Assembly: GCA_902706205.1 (NCBI GenBank)
Contig: CACSKA010000002.1
Coordinates: forward strand, 62,001-126,000
Length of the DNA stretch: 64,000 nt
Reading direction: 5' to 3'
Source of the DNA: Chryseobacterium sp. 18061
GTDB lineage: Bacteria > Pseudomonadota > Gammaproteobacteria > Enterobacterales > Enterobacteriaceae
The notes under the pieces are model-generated. The model made no database searches and was not told the DNA's origin. It saw only the letters and a program-made list of their open reading frames with translations. Made by a program: the position numbers and the translations under genes. The first letter of the stretch is position 1, and each line of letters opens with the position of its first letter. Below, one piece after another: positions 1-9,813 of this stretch.

Positions 1-879
1 CAGCAGCAGCCAGACTCCGGCCGCGATAATGGCGCGCAGAGCCGGAGGCTGTAATCCACTTAACCACGCGTAAATCAGCGCCAGAAGAAAGCTGGCGCAA
101 AGGGGCATTCGCCAGCCAATCCAGCGGCATGGCAGCACTCTCTGTATACCTCGTACCAAGACCCAACCCATCATCGCCACCAGAGAAATATGCAATCCGG
201 AAATCGCCATCAGATGCGAGGTTCCCGTTTCTTGTAGCAGACGTTTTATTTCCACTGGAACATCTGCACGCTCACCAACAGCCAAAGCCAGCATGACGTG
301 TTTCCACGGATAAGGTTCGAGTGCTTTCGTCAACGCGAAAACTAACTGCGATCGTATGCTGCACCGACCGTCTACTAAATGCGCCTGCGCAAAGCGCCCG
401 GTTAATGGACGATGTAATGAAAGCGCATGGCGCTGACTGTCAAACATGCCCTCATTGAGTAAACCGTGTACCGCCCGGGCTTTAATGGTCATTTGCCAGA
501 TTTGTCCTACGCAGCCCTTTTCCGGCAGTGCCTGACCATAAAGAACGATACCCGGTGCGGGGATTTGGCGCCGGCCGTTGATCTGCAGCAGTTTACCGTA
601 ATGCGTGGTTTCACCGTCCGTGGCGGCGATCTCCACTTCTGCCTGCAACGGTCTTCCGGATAGCGTATTTGCCGGAATGATAATCTTCTGCGCAGCAAAA
701 ACACCCCAGCAGAAAAAGAGCGCAGTAAGGCCCACTATTCTGAAGCGCCGAGCAATAATGACAAACGCAATTGCCACTAACGTAATCGTGCCAGCAACCT
801 CTACCGAAGGTAATTGGGGTAACCAAAACAAAGGGCAAATGCCGATGATGGCACTGATGGCTAGTGTGGGTAATCGCAT
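1..879 (-). CDS. ycaI: ComEC/Rec2-family competence protein, N-terminal part (cut by window edge)
   Basis: Inner-membrane protein of the ComEC/Rec2 family, which in naturally competent bacteria forms the channel for single-stranded DNA uptake. Only the first 293 codons are in the window; the rest lies beyond base 1. I read it from the ATG at 879, which has a GGAGG ribosome-binding site just upstream. The N-terminus (RLPTLAISAIIGICPLFWLP) and following residues are strongly hydrophobic, followed by the soluble OB-like part and then the competence-domain segment LMAISGLHISLVAMMG typical of the family. It lies downstream of ihfB, as ycaI does in E. coli, but behind a terminator. The role of the enterobacterial protein in DNA uptake is inferred from the family, not shown here. 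Confidence 0.88.
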   Translation of the reverse strand, partial: MRLPTLAISAIIGICPLFWLPQLPSVEVAGTITLVAIAFVIIARRFRIVGLTALFFCWGVFAAQKIIIPANTLSGRPLQAEVEIAATDGETTHYGKLLQINGRRQIPAPGIVLYGQALPEKGCVGQIWQMTIKARAVHGLLNEGMFDSQRHALSLHRPLTGRFAQAHLVDGRCSIRSQLVFALTKALEPYPWKHVMLALAVGERADVPVEIKRLLQETGTSHLMAISGLHISLVAMMGWVLVRGIQRVLPCRWIGWRMPLCASFLLALIYAWLSGLQPPALRAIIAAGVWLLL

Positions 880-1053
880 GACACCTCCCTGTCGCGAGCA
901 GTCTCATGCTTTCAAGTTTGAGTGTCTTTAGACAAATACAGACGTTGTGAGGAGGATTCCAGGAAATTGATGTTGTTGCAAATAGTGCATTGTGCTTTCC
1001 GAAGAGTGTTCCAAGCCTTGGTGGTCACCTCACGAAAGGTACGCATTCCAGAA

Positions 1054-1080
1054 ACGAAAAAAGCACCCTATGGGTGCTTT
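1054..1080 (-). terminator. ihfB rho-independent terminator
   Basis: Perfect 9-bp inverted repeat AAAGCACCC/GGGTGCTTT with a 3-base loop (1060-1080), followed on the minus strand by TTTTCGTTTC. It lies 38 bases past the ihfB stop and separates ihfB from comEC. Confidence 0.85.
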
Positions 1081-1117
1081 CATCTCGTTCAAGTTTCGCA
1101 GGAACCCCCGCAATAAC

Positions 1118-1402
1118 TCAATCGTAAATATTGGCGCGATCGCGCAATTCTTTCCCCGGCTTAAAGTGCGGAACGTATTTACCTTCCAGCTCGACTTTAT
1201 CGCCTGTTTTCGGGTTACGCCCAACGCGTGGAGCGCGGTAATGCAAAGAGAAACTACCGAAACCGCGGATTTCAATGCGCTCGCCCTGGGCTAGCGTAGA
1301 GGCCATATGTTCCAGCATCTCTTTCACAGCATCTTCAACCGCTTTCGCAGGGATGTGAGATTGCTGGCTTGCAAGTCTTTCGATGAGCTCTGACTTGGTC
1401 AT
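1118..1402 (-). CDS. ihfB: Integration host factor subunit beta
   Basis: Beta subunit of the IHF heterodimer, a nucleoid protein that binds the DNA minor groove at specific sites and bends it sharply. It acts in promoters, recombination and replication. The product is 94 residues, the usual length, and spans a single HU/IHF fold. The beta-arm region [14 protein letters not shown] carries the proline that intercalates into DNA. It ends RANIYD rather than the RANIYG of E. coli. It follows rpsA by 129 bases, as in E. coli, with a hairpin between the two. IHF sites are expected at the pfl promoter region further along this window, which is general knowledge of that regulon rather than something read here. 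Confidence 0.97.
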   Translation of the reverse strand: MTKSELIERLASQQSHIPAKAVEDAVKEMLEHMASTLAQGERIEIRGFGSFSLHYRAPRVGRNPKTGDKVELEGKYVPHFKPGKELRDRANIYD

Positions 1403-1449
1403 GATTCCTCCGGTTTCCTTTCAGGAAAGTATAAGCTAACAGCTTGAAC

Positions 1450-1471
1450 AAGGGCGGCCGTAGCCGCCCTT
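1450..1471 (-). terminator. Hairpin between rpsA and ihfB
   Basis: Inverted repeat AAGGGCGGC/GCCGCCCTT with a 4-base loop, in the rpsA-ihfB gap. On the minus strand the downstream sequence GTTCAAGC has no real U-run, so this may be a weak or partial terminator, or an mRNA 3' stabilising hairpin. Confidence 0.5.
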
Positions 1472-1531
1472 TGTTGTTGATTACAGGACGAATCCTGCAA
1501 TCTGTCAAGTTACTCGTGAAGAGTGACCTGA

Positions 1532-3205
1532 TTACTCGCCTTTAGCTGCTTTAAATGCTTCAGCCATAGCGTTGGAGAAGTTGCTTTCTTCCTGTTTGTT
1601 GTTAACAGTAGCGATTGCATCTTTCTCGTCAGCTTCGTCTTTAGCACGTACAGACAGGCTGATTGCACGGTTCTTACGGTCAACACCGGTGAATTTAGCT
1701 TCAACGTCGTCGCCTACGTTCAGAACCAGAGTTGCATCTTCAACGCGGTCACGTGATGCTTCAGAAGCACGCAGGTAACCTTCAACGCCGTCAGCCAGTT
1801 CTACGGTTGCGCCTTTAGCGTCAACTGCAGTCACTTTACCGTTAACGATAGCGCCTTTCTTGTTCAGAGCAACCCAGTTGTTGAACGGATCTTCAGCCAG
1901 CTGTTTCACGCCCAGGGAGATGCGCTCACGCTCTGCGTCAACCTGCAGAACAACGGCAGCGATTTCGTCGCCTTTCTTGAATTCACGAACTGCTTCTTCG
2001 CCTGCAACGTTCCAGGAGATGTCAGACAGGTGAACCAGACCGTCGATGCCGCCGTCCAGGCCGATGAAGATACCGAAGTCAGTGATAGACTTGATTTTAC
2101 CTTCAACGCGGTCGCCCTTGTTGTGGGTTTCTGCGAACAGCTGCCATGGGTTAGATTTGCACTGCTTCAGACCCAGGGAGATACGACGACGTTCTTCGTC
2201 GATGTCCAGAACCATAACTTCCACTACATCACCAACGTTAACAACTTTGGATGGGTGGATGTTTTTGTTGGTCCAGTCCATTTCGGAAACGTGCACCAGG
2301 CCTTCAACGCCTTCTTCGATTTCAACGAAGCAGCCGTAGTCGGTCAGGTTGGTCACGCGACCAGTCAGTTTGGTACCTTCTGGGTAACGCTTAGCGATAG
2401 CTACCCATGGATCTTCGCCCAGCTGCTTCAGACCCAGAGAAACACGGGTACGCTCGCGGTCGAACTTCAGCACTTTAACAGTGATTTCGTCGCCAACGTT
2501 CACGATTTCGCTTGGGTGTTTAACGCGTTTCCACGCCATGTCAGTGATGTGCAGCAGGCCGTCTACGCCGCCCAGGTCAACGAATGCGCCGTAGTCAGTG
2601 AGGTTCTTAACGATACCTTTGACTTCCATGCCTTCCTGGAGGTTTTCGAGCAGCTGATCACGTTCTGCGCTGTTTTCGGATTCGATAACGGCACGACGGG
2701 AAACAACAACGTTGTTACGCTTCTGGTCCAGCTTGATAACTTTGAACTCAAGCTCTTTGCCTTCCAGGTGCAGCGTATCGCGAACTGGACGCACGTCTAC
2801 CAGTGAACCTGGCAGGAACGCACGAATACCGTTCAGCTCAACAGTGAAGCCACCTTTAACTTTGCCGTTGATAACACCAACAACAGTTTCAGCGTCTTCG
2901 TATGCTTTTTCCAGCGTGATCCAAGCTTCGTGACGCTTAGCTTTCTCACGGGACAGCAGGGTTTCGCCGAAGCCGTCTTCTACTGCGTCCAGCGCAACGT
3001 CAACTTCGTCACCGACCTGGATTTCCAGCTCGCCCTGGGCGTTTTTGAACTGCTCTGCCGGGATGGCGGATTCAGATTTCAGACCGGCGTCAACCAGTAC
3101 GATATCTTTATCGATAGCAACAACAACACCACGAACGATGGAACCCGGACGGGTTTCGATTGTTTTTAAGGATTCTTCAAATAGTTGAGCAAAAGATTCA
3201 GTCAT
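1532..3205 (-). CDS. rpsA: 30S ribosomal protein S1
   Basis: Largest small-subunit ribosomal protein. It binds mRNA upstream of the start codon and allows initiation on structured or weak Shine-Dalgarno messages. The product is 557 residues, matching the family, and contains six successive S1 OB-fold repeats. The recurring pattern G-x-V-x-x-[IL]-x-x-[YF]-G-[AC]-F-V-x-[IL] is visible, for example in [20 protein letters not shown] and [20 protein letters not shown]. The gene is strongly codon-biased, as expected for high expression, and this produces a long spurious ORF on the opposite strand. It lies between cmk and ihfB. Its 125-base leader contains a hairpin and would be the site of S1 autoregulation known in E. 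coli. Confidence 0.98.
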   Translation of the reverse strand: MTESFAQLFEESLKTIETRPGSIVRGVVVAIDKDIVLVDAGLKSESAIPAEQFKNAQGELEIQVGDEVDVALDAVEDGFGETLLSREKAKRHEAWITLEKAYEDAETVVGVINGKVKGGFTVELNGIRAFLPGSLVDVRPVRDTLHLEGKELEFKVIKLDQKRNNVVVSRRAVIESENSAERDQLLENLQEGMEVKGIVKNLTDYGAFVDLGGVDGLLHITDMAWKRVKHPSEIVNVGDEITVKVLKFDRERTRVSLGLKQLGEDPWVAIAKRYPEGTKLTGRVTNLTDYGCFVEIEEGVEGLVHVSEMDWTNKNIHPSKVVNVGDVVEVMVLDIDEERRRISLGLKQCKSNPWQLFAETHNKGDRVEGKIKSITDFGIFIGLDGGIDGLVHLSDISWNVAGEEAVREFKKGDEIAAVVLQVDAERERISLGVKQLAEDPFNNWVALNKKGAIVNGKVTAVDAKGATVELADGVEGYLRASEASRDRVEDATLVLNVGDDVEAKFTGVDRKNRAISLSVRAKDEADEKDAIATVNNKQEESNFSNAMAEAFKAAKGE

Positions 3206-3268
3206 GTTTAATCTTCGAAGTTAGATTTAACGTCCACCTGACACCATGTCGGATGGGGTTGTTTAACA

Positions 3269-3299
3269 TACCCGCTCACAATCCATTGCAGCGGGGGTA
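3269..3299 (-). other. Hairpin in the cmk-rpsA gap / rpsA leader
   Basis: The arms TACCCGCT and AGCGGGGGTA can pair around a loop of about 13 bases, 30 bases past the cmk stop. It could be part of the structured rpsA 5' leader or a weak cmk 3' hairpin; no U-run follows it. Confidence 0.35.
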
Positions 3300-3330
3300 C
3301 TACAAATTCGGAGGCTCGCTTATCTTTTAA

Positions 3331-4014
3331 TCAGACAGCAGCCAGTTTTTGGCGCGCGTATTGTAACGCTTTTTCAATCACTTGCTCAATGCTTAATCGT
3401 GTTGAATCCAGGACTAAGGCATCAGCAGCGGGAACTAACGGTGCCACCGCACGGTTGCGGTCACGGTCATCGCGTTCCTTTATCTCGACCAAAAGGCGTT
3501 CAAAGTTAACACTAAAGCCCTTTTCCTGCAACTGAAGCATACGGCGTTGAGCACGTTCTTCCGGGGATGCGTCGAGGAAAATCTTGACCGGTGCATCGGT
3601 AAACACCACGGTTCCCATGTCGCGTCCGTCAGCAATCAGGCCCGGAGCTTCACGGAATGCACGCTGGCGACGCAACAACGCTTCACGTACGCGCGGGAAT
3701 GCTGCCACCTGAGAGGCCGCATTTGCTACTTCCTGAGTGCGGATTTCGCCACTAACGTCTTCGCCCTCGAGGATAACCTCAAGATTACCGTCGGTAGAAA
3801 CAAAACGAACATCCAGATGTGCCGCCAGTGGGACCAGTGCTTCTTCGGAGGTCACGTCGACGTGATGATGTAATGCCGCCAGAGCCAGGACGCGATAAAT
3901 AGCGCCAGAATCCAACAGGTGCCATTGCAGTGCTTCCGCCATGGCTTTGCACAGCGTGCCTTTCCCGGCGCCGCTAGGCCCGTCAATGGTAATTACCGGG
4001 GCAATTGCCGTCAT
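3331..4014 (-). CDS. cmk: Cytidylate kinase
   Basis: Phosphorylates CMP and dCMP to their diphosphates using ATP, feeding CTP and dCTP pools. The P-loop GPSGAGKGT is near the N-terminus, followed by the CMP-binding segments ([12 protein letters not shown]) and the R-D-x-x-D-R-N lid segment ([11 protein letters not shown]). I start it at the ATG at 4014, giving [12 protein letters not shown] and 227 residues, the standard length. The ribosome-binding site AAGGAG lies 6 to 7 bases upstream. A longer reading from 4029 would place that site inside the gene. It lies between aroA and rpsA. In E. coli the metalloprotease gene ycaL sits between aroA and cmk, but here the gap is only 185 bases and holds no gene. 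Confidence 0.97.
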   Translation of the reverse strand: MTAIAPVITIDGPSGAGKGTLCKAMAEALQWHLLDSGAIYRVLALAALHHHVDVTSEEALVPLAAHLDVRFVSTDGNLEVILEGEDVSGEIRTQEVANAASQVAAFPRVREALLRRQRAFREAPGLIADGRDMGTVVFTDAPVKIFLDASPEERAQRRMLQLQEKGFSVNFERLLVEIKERDDRDRNRAVAPLVPAADALVLDSTRLSIEQVIEKALQYARQKLAAV

Positions 4015-4167
4015 CGTACTCTCCTTCAATCAGGGCGTCTGTTACTTAAACGCCGCGCATTATACTCGTCAAAGCGCCAGTCCGTTACTGTTGCGTGCAA
4101 AATGCGGAATAATGGCCACCTATCGAACAATATTTGGGCAAGTATAGTTTAGACGCGGGCAGAACAA

Positions 4168-4187
4168 CGCCGACCAGACGGTCGGCG
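4168..4187 (-). terminator. Hairpin after aroA
   Basis: An 8-bp inverted repeat (CGCCGACC/GGTCGGCG, 4-base loop) starts 13 bases past the aroA stop. The minus strand continues TTGTTCTG, a poor U-tract, so it is a possible terminator of the serC-aroA operon. Confidence 0.5.
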
Positions 4188-4199
4188 CTGGAAGCAATA

Positions 4200-5483
4200 T
4201 CAGGCAGGGGTACTGATGCGAGCGAGTTGTTCGAAATAGTCCGGGAAAGTTTTCGCCGTACATTTCGGATCAAGAATGGTCACCGGCGTGTCGGACAACG
4301 CCACCAGCGAGAAACACATCGCCATGCGGTGATCGTTATAAGTGCCGATCTCTGCCACGGTCAGATGCGCTGGCGGGGTCACGCGAATATAGTCTTCGCC
4401 CTCTTCCACTTCCGCGCCCACTTTACGCAGCTCTGTCGCCATCGCGAACAAGCGATCGGTTTCTTTCACACGCCAATTGTAGATGTTACGCAGCGTCGTC
4501 GTGCCTTTGGCAAAAAGCGCGGTCGTGGCGATAGTCATCGCCGCATCAGGAATATGGTTCATATCCATATCGATGGCGGTCAGTTCAGCGCCCGTGCAGG
4601 CGATGAAGTCATCACCCCAAGTCACGGTAGCACCCATTTTTTCCAGCACATCGGCAAAGCGGATATCGCCCTGCACGCTGTTGCGACCGATTCCGGTAAC
4701 TTTTACCGTGCCGCCTTTGATTGCGCCCGCGGCGAGGAAATACGACGCAGAAGAAGCATCACCTTCCACCAAATACGCGCCCGGTGACTGATAATGCTGT
4801 CCGCCTTTGACGACAAAATGCTGATAGTTCTGATTATCCACCGTCACGCCGAAGGTATTCATCAGATGCAGCGTAATATCGATGTACGGCTTAGAAACCA
4901 GCTCACCTTTAATGGTGATAACGGTATCCTGCGCAGCCAGCGGGGCAGTCATTAACAGCGCCGTCAGGAACTGGCTGGACACACTGCCGTCAACGGCGAC
5001 TTCGCCCCCCACGAAACCGCCCTTCAGGCGCAGCGGCGGATAATTTTCCTGCTCAAGATATTCAATCTGCGCGCCGCCCTGTCGCAGCGCATCAACCAGA
5101 TGCCCAATCGGGCGCTCTTTCATGCGCGGTTCACCGGTCAGCACGATATCGTTACTGCCCAGGCACAATGCCGCCGCCAGTGGGCGCATTGCCGTTCCGG
5201 CGTTACCCAGGAACAGTTCCAACGCCGCCTCTGCTTTCAACGGGCCGCCATTGCCGGTTACTTCACAGCGTGTGCGGTCAGAAGACAGAGTGTACTGGAC
5301 GCCCAACGCGGTCAGGGCATTGAGCATGTGGCGTACATCGTCGCTGTCTAGCAGATTGGTCAGAACAGTGGTGCCATGGCCCAGAGCCGCCAGCAGCAAA
5401 GCGCGGTTTGAGACGCTTTTTGAACCAGGTAAATTGATGGTGCCGTCTACATGCGCGATGGGTTGTAACGTCAGGGATTCCAT
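4200..5483 (-). CDS. aroA: 3-phosphoshikimate 1-carboxyvinyltransferase (EPSP synthase)
   Basis: Sixth step of the shikimate pathway: it transfers the enolpyruvyl group of PEP to shikimate-3-phosphate, giving EPSP on the way to chorismate and the aromatic amino acids. The product is 427 residues, the class I length. Class I features include the N-terminal loop [17 protein letters not shown] and the PEP/glyphosate-site segment [10 protein letters not shown] with the Gly and Pro of a normal glyphosate-sensitive enzyme. The substrate-binding segment EPRMKERPI follows at about residues 120-128. It follows serC by 69 bases, with a hairpin between them, reproducing the E. coli serC-aroA operon that ties serine and aromatic synthesis together. 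Confidence 0.98.
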   Translation of the reverse strand: MESLTLQPIAHVDGTINLPGSKSVSNRALLLAALGHGTTVLTNLLDSDDVRHMLNALTALGVQYTLSSDRTRCEVTGNGGPLKAEAALELFLGNAGTAMRPLAAALCLGSNDIVLTGEPRMKERPIGHLVDALRQGGAQIEYLEQENYPPLRLKGGFVGGEVAVDGSVSSQFLTALLMTAPLAAQDTVITIKGELVSKPYIDITLHLMNTFGVTVDNQNYQHFVVKGGQHYQSPGAYLVEGDASSASYFLAAGAIKGGTVKVTGIGRNSVQGDIRFADVLEKMGATVTWGDDFIACTGAELTAIDMDMNHIPDAAMTIATTALFAKGTTTLRNIYNWRVKETDRLFAMATELRKVGAEVEEGEDYIRVTPPAHLTVAEIGTYNDHRMAMCFSLVALSDTPVTILDPKCTAKTFPDYFEQLARISTPA

Positions 5484-5506
5484 GAAACTCGACTCTCAAA
5501 AGCAGA

Positions 5507-5537
5507 AAATAAAAAACCCCGCAGACCCGCTGCGGGG
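5507..5537 (-). terminator. serC-aroA intergenic terminator/attenuator
   Basis: Stem CCCCGCAG/CTGCGGGG (5517-5537) is followed on the minus strand by a T-run (TTTTTTATTTT). It lies between serC and aroA, so it should let only part of the transcripts continue from serC into aroA. Confidence 0.8.
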
Positions 5538-5552
5538 ATGGAAACAGGAACA

Positions 5553-6641
5553 TTAACCGTGGCGGCGTTCGAACTCTTTCATGAAGTCGGTCAGCGCCTG
5601 AACGCCCGCCAGCGGCATGGCGTTATAAATAGAGGCGCGCATTCCACCGACCACACGATGGCCTTTCAATGCATGCAGGCCCGCGGCAAAAGATTCTTCG
5701 AGGAACAGCTTATCCAGTGCGCTATCAGCTAACTGGAACGGTACGTTCATCCGGGAACGGTTGGCTGCAGCCACGTCGTTACGGTAAAAATCGCTGTTAT
5801 CGATAGTGCCGTACAGCAGTTCCGATTTTTGCTGGTTGATGCGGTTCATCACTTCTACACCACCCTGCGCCTTCAGCCACTTAAAGACCAGGCCAGACAG
5901 ATACCAGGCAAAAGTCGGCGGCGTGTTGAACATCGAATCGTTGTCGTTCAGCACGCTGTAATCAATGATTGATGGGCAGGCGATGTGTGCTTTACCCAGC
6001 AGATCTTCACGCACGATAACCAGAGTCAGACCAGCCGGGCCAATGTTTTTCTGCGCACCAGCGTAAATCACGCCAAAGCGGCTGACATCAAGCGGGCTGG
6101 ACAGGATCGTGGAGGAGTAATCCGCGGCTACCACAACGTCTTTACCGAAATTAGGGACTTCGTCAATGGCGATGCCGTCTATGGTTTCGTTCGGGCAATA
6201 GTGCAGATACGCCGCGTTGTCAGAGAGCTGCCAGTCGCGCATCGGTTTCACCCCACGCAGACCGTCAACGGTTACTTTGGCGTCAATAACGTTTGGAGTG
6301 CAGTATTTTTTCGCTTCTTTTACTGCACTGGCTGCCCAGTATCCGGCATCCACGTAGTCTGCCTCGGTTTTGTCGCCCAGCAGGTTCAGCGGAACGCCCG
6401 CGAACTGACCGCGACCACCGCCATGGCAGAACAGGACTTTATAGTTGGAAGGGATTTTAAGCAGGTCGCGGAAATCTTTTTCTGCTTCTTCGGCCACCTG
6501 GATGAACTCTTTACCACGATGGCTAATTTCCATTACCGAGGTACCCAACCCCTGCCAGTCGCAGAGTTCCTGTTGGGCCTGTTTAAGCACATCCGCCGGA
6601 AGCATTGCCGGGCCAGAACTAAAATTAAAGACCTGAGTCAT
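5553..6641 (-). CDS. serC: Phosphoserine/phosphohydroxythreonine aminotransferase
   Basis: PLP enzyme that transaminates 3-phosphohydroxypyruvate to O-phosphoserine in serine synthesis, and the analogous 4-phosphohydroxythreonine step of pyridoxal phosphate synthesis. The product is 362 residues, the normal length. The PLP lysine lies in [10 protein letters not shown], and the N-terminal segment [10 protein letters not shown] is typical of class V aminotransferases. It is the first gene of the serC-aroA operon. A good CRP-type palindrome lies about 115 bases upstream (6758-6773), consistent with the CRP control of serC known in E. coli. Confidence 0.98.
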   Translation of the reverse strand: MTQVFNFSSGPAMLPADVLKQAQQELCDWQGLGTSVMEISHRGKEFIQVAEEAEKDFRDLLKIPSNYKVLFCHGGGRGQFAGVPLNLLGDKTEADYVDAGYWAASAVKEAKKYCTPNVIDAKVTVDGLRGVKPMRDWQLSDNAAYLHYCPNETIDGIAIDEVPNFGKDVVVAADYSSTILSSPLDVSRFGVIYAGAQKNIGPAGLTLVIVREDLLGKAHIACPSIIDYSVLNDNDSMFNTPPTFAWYLSGLVFKWLKAQGGVEVMNRINQQKSELLYGTIDNSDFYRNDVAAANRSRMNVPFQLADSALDKLFLEESFAAGLHALKGHRVVGGMRASIYNAMPLAGVQALTDFMKEFERRHG

Positions 6642-6757
6642 TTCCCCTCACCACGCTATACACGTTATCAGCCCGTAGGCATAAGTTATTCCTGTGGATA
6701 TCGGTTTTACCATTCAGTGACACAGGCCGCAATGGCTAATACTCGCGAGCCGAAAAA

Positions 6758-6773
6758 TGTGTCCAGGCTCACA
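6758..6773. promoter_or_regulatory. CRP-type binding site upstream of serC
   Basis: TGTGT-N6-TCACA matches the CRP consensus TGTGA-N6-TCACA with one mismatch. It lies between the serC start (6641) and the ycaP 3' end (6820), so it would act on serC. CRP control of serC is established in E. coli; the site here is a sequence match only. Confidence 0.6.
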
Positions 6774-6819
6774 CAACAGAATATGCCATCTTGACGTCAC
6801 AATGCCGACAATTTGGCTA

Positions 6820-7512
6820 TCAGGTGATGCGTTTTGCCCGACTGGCCTTGGCCCATTCGGGATGTGCGCAACGGGGGCATATTTGATGATCGCCTGCATG
6901 CATATGGAATATTGCACTGCACCGTGTGCAGGCGTAGTCATTCTCTTCAGGCACCGTTTTGAAGCGTTCAACGCACTCACCGGGCAAGATAGGCAAACCG
7001 GCTTTCACCTCGTCGTCGCTAAAAAAGTAGACACTGATTTGCCCATTCGTTTCCATGATAGCTCTTTTAACCTGCCCCAGATGCTCGATGCCACTCAGGC
7101 GCAACTCCATAAAAAACTCAAACTCGGTCATGTTTTCCGCGCGCAACTTTTCCCAGGCCAGCTCACCGTTTGCCACCACGATAATTGGCTTTCCTTCGAG
7201 CAAATCCTCCAGCTTTTCGCTGTGCGCCATCAACCACATAACCAGCCGGTATAACCCAGCCAGCGTGATAAAGACGATCAATACCGGGAGCATCGGCACA
7301 TCATCATAAAACGCCACGTCTCCTGCAGCAGAACCTAATGTCAGGATGATGAGCACTTCGAAGAGCGACATCTGGCGCACACCGCGACGGCCCGTGATTT
7401 TTAAAAACAGGAATACCAGCACGAAGGTATAAAGGCTACGCAGAGCCACTTCCCCGAGAAATTCTGCGGGGACTTTATCGAAAGCCATTCGGTGTAGATC
7501 AAACGCTTGCAT
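6820..7512 (-). CDS. ycaP: DUF421 inner-membrane protein YcaP
   Basis: A 230-residue protein of the DUF421 (YetF/YcaP) family, function not established. The N-terminal part has hydrophobic membrane segments (about residues 20-40, 55-75 and 80-100; for example TFVLVFLFLKITGRRGVRQM). A cytoplasmic alpha-beta domain follows, with the segment KPIIVVANGELAWEKLRAEN. The C-terminus carries the paired motifs CTRC and CPRC (residues about 198-217), which may bind a metal. The gene is divergent from ycaO across 137 bases and convergent in order with serC, as in E. coli. The start at 7512 is preceded by a weak site only, but the length agrees with E. coli YcaP. Confidence 0.93.
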   Translation of the reverse strand: MQAFDLHRMAFDKVPAEFLGEVALRSLYTFVLVFLFLKITGRRGVRQMSLFEVLIILTLGSAAGDVAFYDDVPMLPVLIVFITLAGLYRLVMWLMAHSEKLEDLLEGKPIIVVANGELAWEKLRAENMTEFEFFMELRLSGIEHLGQVKRAIMETNGQISVYFFSDDEVKAGLPILPGECVERFKTVPEENDYACTRCSAIFHMHAGDHQICPRCAHPEWAKASRAKRIT

Positions 7513-7649
7513 TTTAGTTGCCTGAACAGTGAGTTACTGCTTCTAAGCGTAGCCGAGCCTTTTATTTTCGCCGCTCGCGCCGGGACGATAGCGCCTGACA
7601 CGCAAAACCCGTATCATTGCGCGCTTTCCGTACGATAAAAGTGATCGCC

Positions 7650-9416
7650 ATGACCCAAACATTTATACCCGGCAAAGACGCCGCTCTGGAAGACTCCATC
7701 GCCCGCTTCCAGCAAAAATTAACGGACCTCGGATTTAACATTGAAGAAGCGTCCTGGCTGAATCCGGTGCCTAACGTCTGGTCTGTGCATATTCGCGACA
7801 AAGAATGCGCGCTGTGCTTCACTAACGGTAAAGGGGCAACTAAAAAAGCGGCCCTGGCTTCTGCTCTCGGCGAATATTTTGAGCGTCTGTCCACTAACTA
7901 CTTCTTCGCCGATTTCTGGCTGGGTGAAACTATTGCCAATAGCCCGTTTGTGCATTATCCAAATGAAAAATGGTTCCCGCTGCCAGAAGACAACGACGTG
8001 CCGGAAGGCATTCTTGATGAGCGTCTGCGTGCGTTCTACGATCCGGACGAACAGCTGACCGCCAGCCTGCTTGTGGATCTGCAGTCCGGTAATGACGATC
8101 GCGGCGTTTGCGGCCTGCCGTTCACCCGTCAGTCCGATGGCGAGACGATTTACATTCCGATGAACATCGTCGGCAACTTGTATGTTTCTAACGGCATGTC
8201 CGCCGGTAACACCCGCAACGAAGCACGTGTTCAGGGCCTGTCAGAAGTATTTGAGCGTCACATCAAAAACCGCATCATTGCGGAAAGCATCAGCCTGCCA
8301 GAAATCCCGGCCGAGGTGATGGCGCGTTATCCGAGCATCGTGGAATCCATCGCTAAGCTGGAAGCAGAAGGCTTCCCTATCTTTGCTTACGACGGTTCAC
8401 TGGGCGGCAAATACCCGGTTATCTGCGTGGTGCTGTTCAACCCGGAAAACGGAACCTGTTTCGCCTCCTTCGGCGCGCACCCTGATTTCGGCGTTGCGCT
8501 GGAGCGTACCGTCACCGAGCTGCTGCAAGGTCGCGGTCTGAAAGATCTCGATGTTTTCACCCCGCCAACTTTCGATGACGAAGAAGTGGGCGAGCACGCT
8601 AACCTCGAAACACACTTCATCGATTCCAGCGGTTTGATCTCCTGGGATATGTTCAAACAGGACGCAGATTATCCGTTTGCTGACTGGAACTTCTCCGGCA
8701 CCACGGAGGAAGAATTTGCCACGCTGATGGCGATTTTCCAGGCAGAAGATAAAGAAGTCTATATCGCAGATTACGAGCACCTGAGCGTTTACGCTTGTCG
8801 TATTATCGTGCCAGGCATGTCTGATATTTATCCTGCCGAAGACCTGTGGCTGGCAAATAACAATATGGGCAGCCAGCTGCGTGAGACCATTCTTTCTCTG
8901 CCAAACAGCGAGTGGGAAAAAGCAGATTATCTGGCGCTGATTGAGCAGATGGATGATGAAGGTCTGGACGACTTCACCCGCGTACGTGAACTGCTGGGTA
9001 TGGCGACCGGTAAGGATAACGGCTGGTACACCCTGCGCGTCGGTGAGCTGAAAGCCATGCTGGCGCTGGCCGGCGGTGACATGGAGCAGGCACTGATCTG
9101 GACCGAGTGGACCATGGAGTTCAATGCTTCCGTATTTAGCCCGGAACGTGCCAACTATTATCGCTGCCTACAGACGCTGTTGCTGCTGTCCCAGGAAGAA
9201 GAACGTCAGCCGTTGCAGTATCTGAACGCCTTTGTACGTATGTACGGCGTCGATGCGGTTGAAGCGGCGAGCGCGGCCCTGAGCGGTGAAGAGGCCTTCT
9301 ACGGCCTGCAGCCTGTGGACAGCGACCTGGCGGCCTTCCCGGCGCATCAGTCGCTGTTGAAAGCGTACGAAAAGCTGCAACGCGCAAAAGCCAAATTCTG
9401 GGCTAATCCGCAGTAA
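7650..9416 (+). CDS. ycaO: YcaO, ATP-dependent protein linked to ribosomal S12 beta-methylthiolation
   Basis: Founding member of the YcaO superfamily, which uses ATP to activate peptide backbone amides in the TOMM peptide pathways. The E. coli protein, which has no partner cyclodehydratase, supports RimO-dependent methylthiolation of ribosomal protein S12. The predicted 588-residue product starts at the ATG at 7650 (MTQTFIPGKDAAL); a longer reading from 7617 has no family support. The YcaO ATP-binding core with its conserved Glu and Arg residues (ASALGEYFERLSTNYF, SAGNTRNEARVQGLSEVFER) covers the N-terminal two thirds, with a helical TPR-like C-terminal region after about residue 410. A strong terminator follows. 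No precursor peptide gene is visible nearby. Confidence 0.95.
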   Translation: MTQTFIPGKDAALEDSIARFQQKLTDLGFNIEEASWLNPVPNVWSVHIRDKECALCFTNGKGATKKAALASALGEYFERLSTNYFFADFWLGETIANSPFVHYPNEKWFPLPEDNDVPEGILDERLRAFYDPDEQLTASLLVDLQSGNDDRGVCGLPFTRQSDGETIYIPMNIVGNLYVSNGMSAGNTRNEARVQGLSEVFERHIKNRIIAESISLPEIPAEVMARYPSIVESIAKLEAEGFPIFAYDGSLGGKYPVICVVLFNPENGTCFASFGAHPDFGVALERTVTELLQGRGLKDLDVFTPPTFDDEEVGEHANLETHFIDSSGLISWDMFKQDADYPFADWNFSGTTEEEFATLMAIFQAEDKEVYIADYEHLSVYACRIIVPGMSDIYPAEDLWLANNNMGSQLRETILSLPNSEWEKADYLALIEQMDDEGLDDFTRVRELLGMATGKDNGWYTLRVGELKAMLALAGGDMEQALIWTEWTMEFNASVFSPERANYYRCLQTLLLLSQEEERQPLQYLNAFVRMYGVDAVEAASAALSGEEAFYGLQPVDSDLAAFPAHQSLLKAYEKLQRAKAKFWANPQ

Positions 9417-9460
9417 AACCACAAATAACCTATGGCGAAACTATTCGCCTGCGCTATATT

Positions 9461-9493
9461 ACGGGGCCTCAGAAAGGGCCCCGTTTTAATTTT
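9461..9493 (+). terminator. ycaO rho-independent terminator
   Basis: Stem ACGGGGCC/GGCCCCGT with an 8-base loop, followed by TTTAATTTT, 45 bases past the ycaO stop codon. Confidence 0.85.
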
Positions 9494-9739
9494 CACGGCC
9501 CCTTCGTTAATTTGTAATAATTAAGTTAATTATGAGTAAATACTATTATTAGTAGCTTACAAACAATGTTAAATTTAATGCATATTACTCCATTTTAATT
9601 AACTGCTTAAAAGGGGGGCGCTGAAAAAATTCAACTCTAATTGCAAATTTTAAAATTTATTTTTATTTTGATAATCAAAAAGTTACGCCGCAATCGCTGA
9701 AAAACCATGCGCTTTGCGGGCCTATAAGCCAGGCGAGAT

Positions 9740-9753
9740 ATGATCTATATCAA
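9740..9753 (+). promoter_or_regulatory. FNR site at the focA promoter
   Basis: ATGATCTATATCAA matches the FNR consensus TTGAT-N4-ATCAA with one mismatch. A -10-like TAGTAT (9776-9781) lies 22 bases downstream, the spacing of a class II FNR promoter with the site centred near -41.5. A stronger TATAAT at 9763-9768 also exists and could serve a second start. Confidence 0.7.
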
Positions 9754-9813
9754 TTTCTCTTCTATAATGCTTTGTTAGTATCTCGTCGCCGACTTAATAA
9801 AGAGAGAGTTAGT

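Larger units (their letters stand above)
9417..9813 (+). other. ycaO-focA intergenic control region
   Basis: A gap of 397 bases. The first part holds the ycaO terminator. An AT-rich stretch (9500-9680) follows, then an FNR-type site and a -10-like hexamer near focA. E. coli has a multi-promoter FNR/ArcA/IHF-controlled region here; beyond the listed elements I see no further certain site. Confidence 0.7.

Noticed and set aside
466..931. Plus-strand ORFs at the left end
   Set aside because: They lie antisense to comEC, whose reading frame is open over the full 879 bases.
2030..2806. 258-residue plus-strand ORF inside rpsA
   Set aside because: Shadow of the biased rpsA codons; repetitive because S1 repeats are.
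7650..9416. Azole-modified peptide (TOMM) biosynthesis cluster around ycaO
   Set aside because: No precursor peptide, dehydrogenase or E1-like partner nearby; this is the stand-alone housekeeping YcaO.
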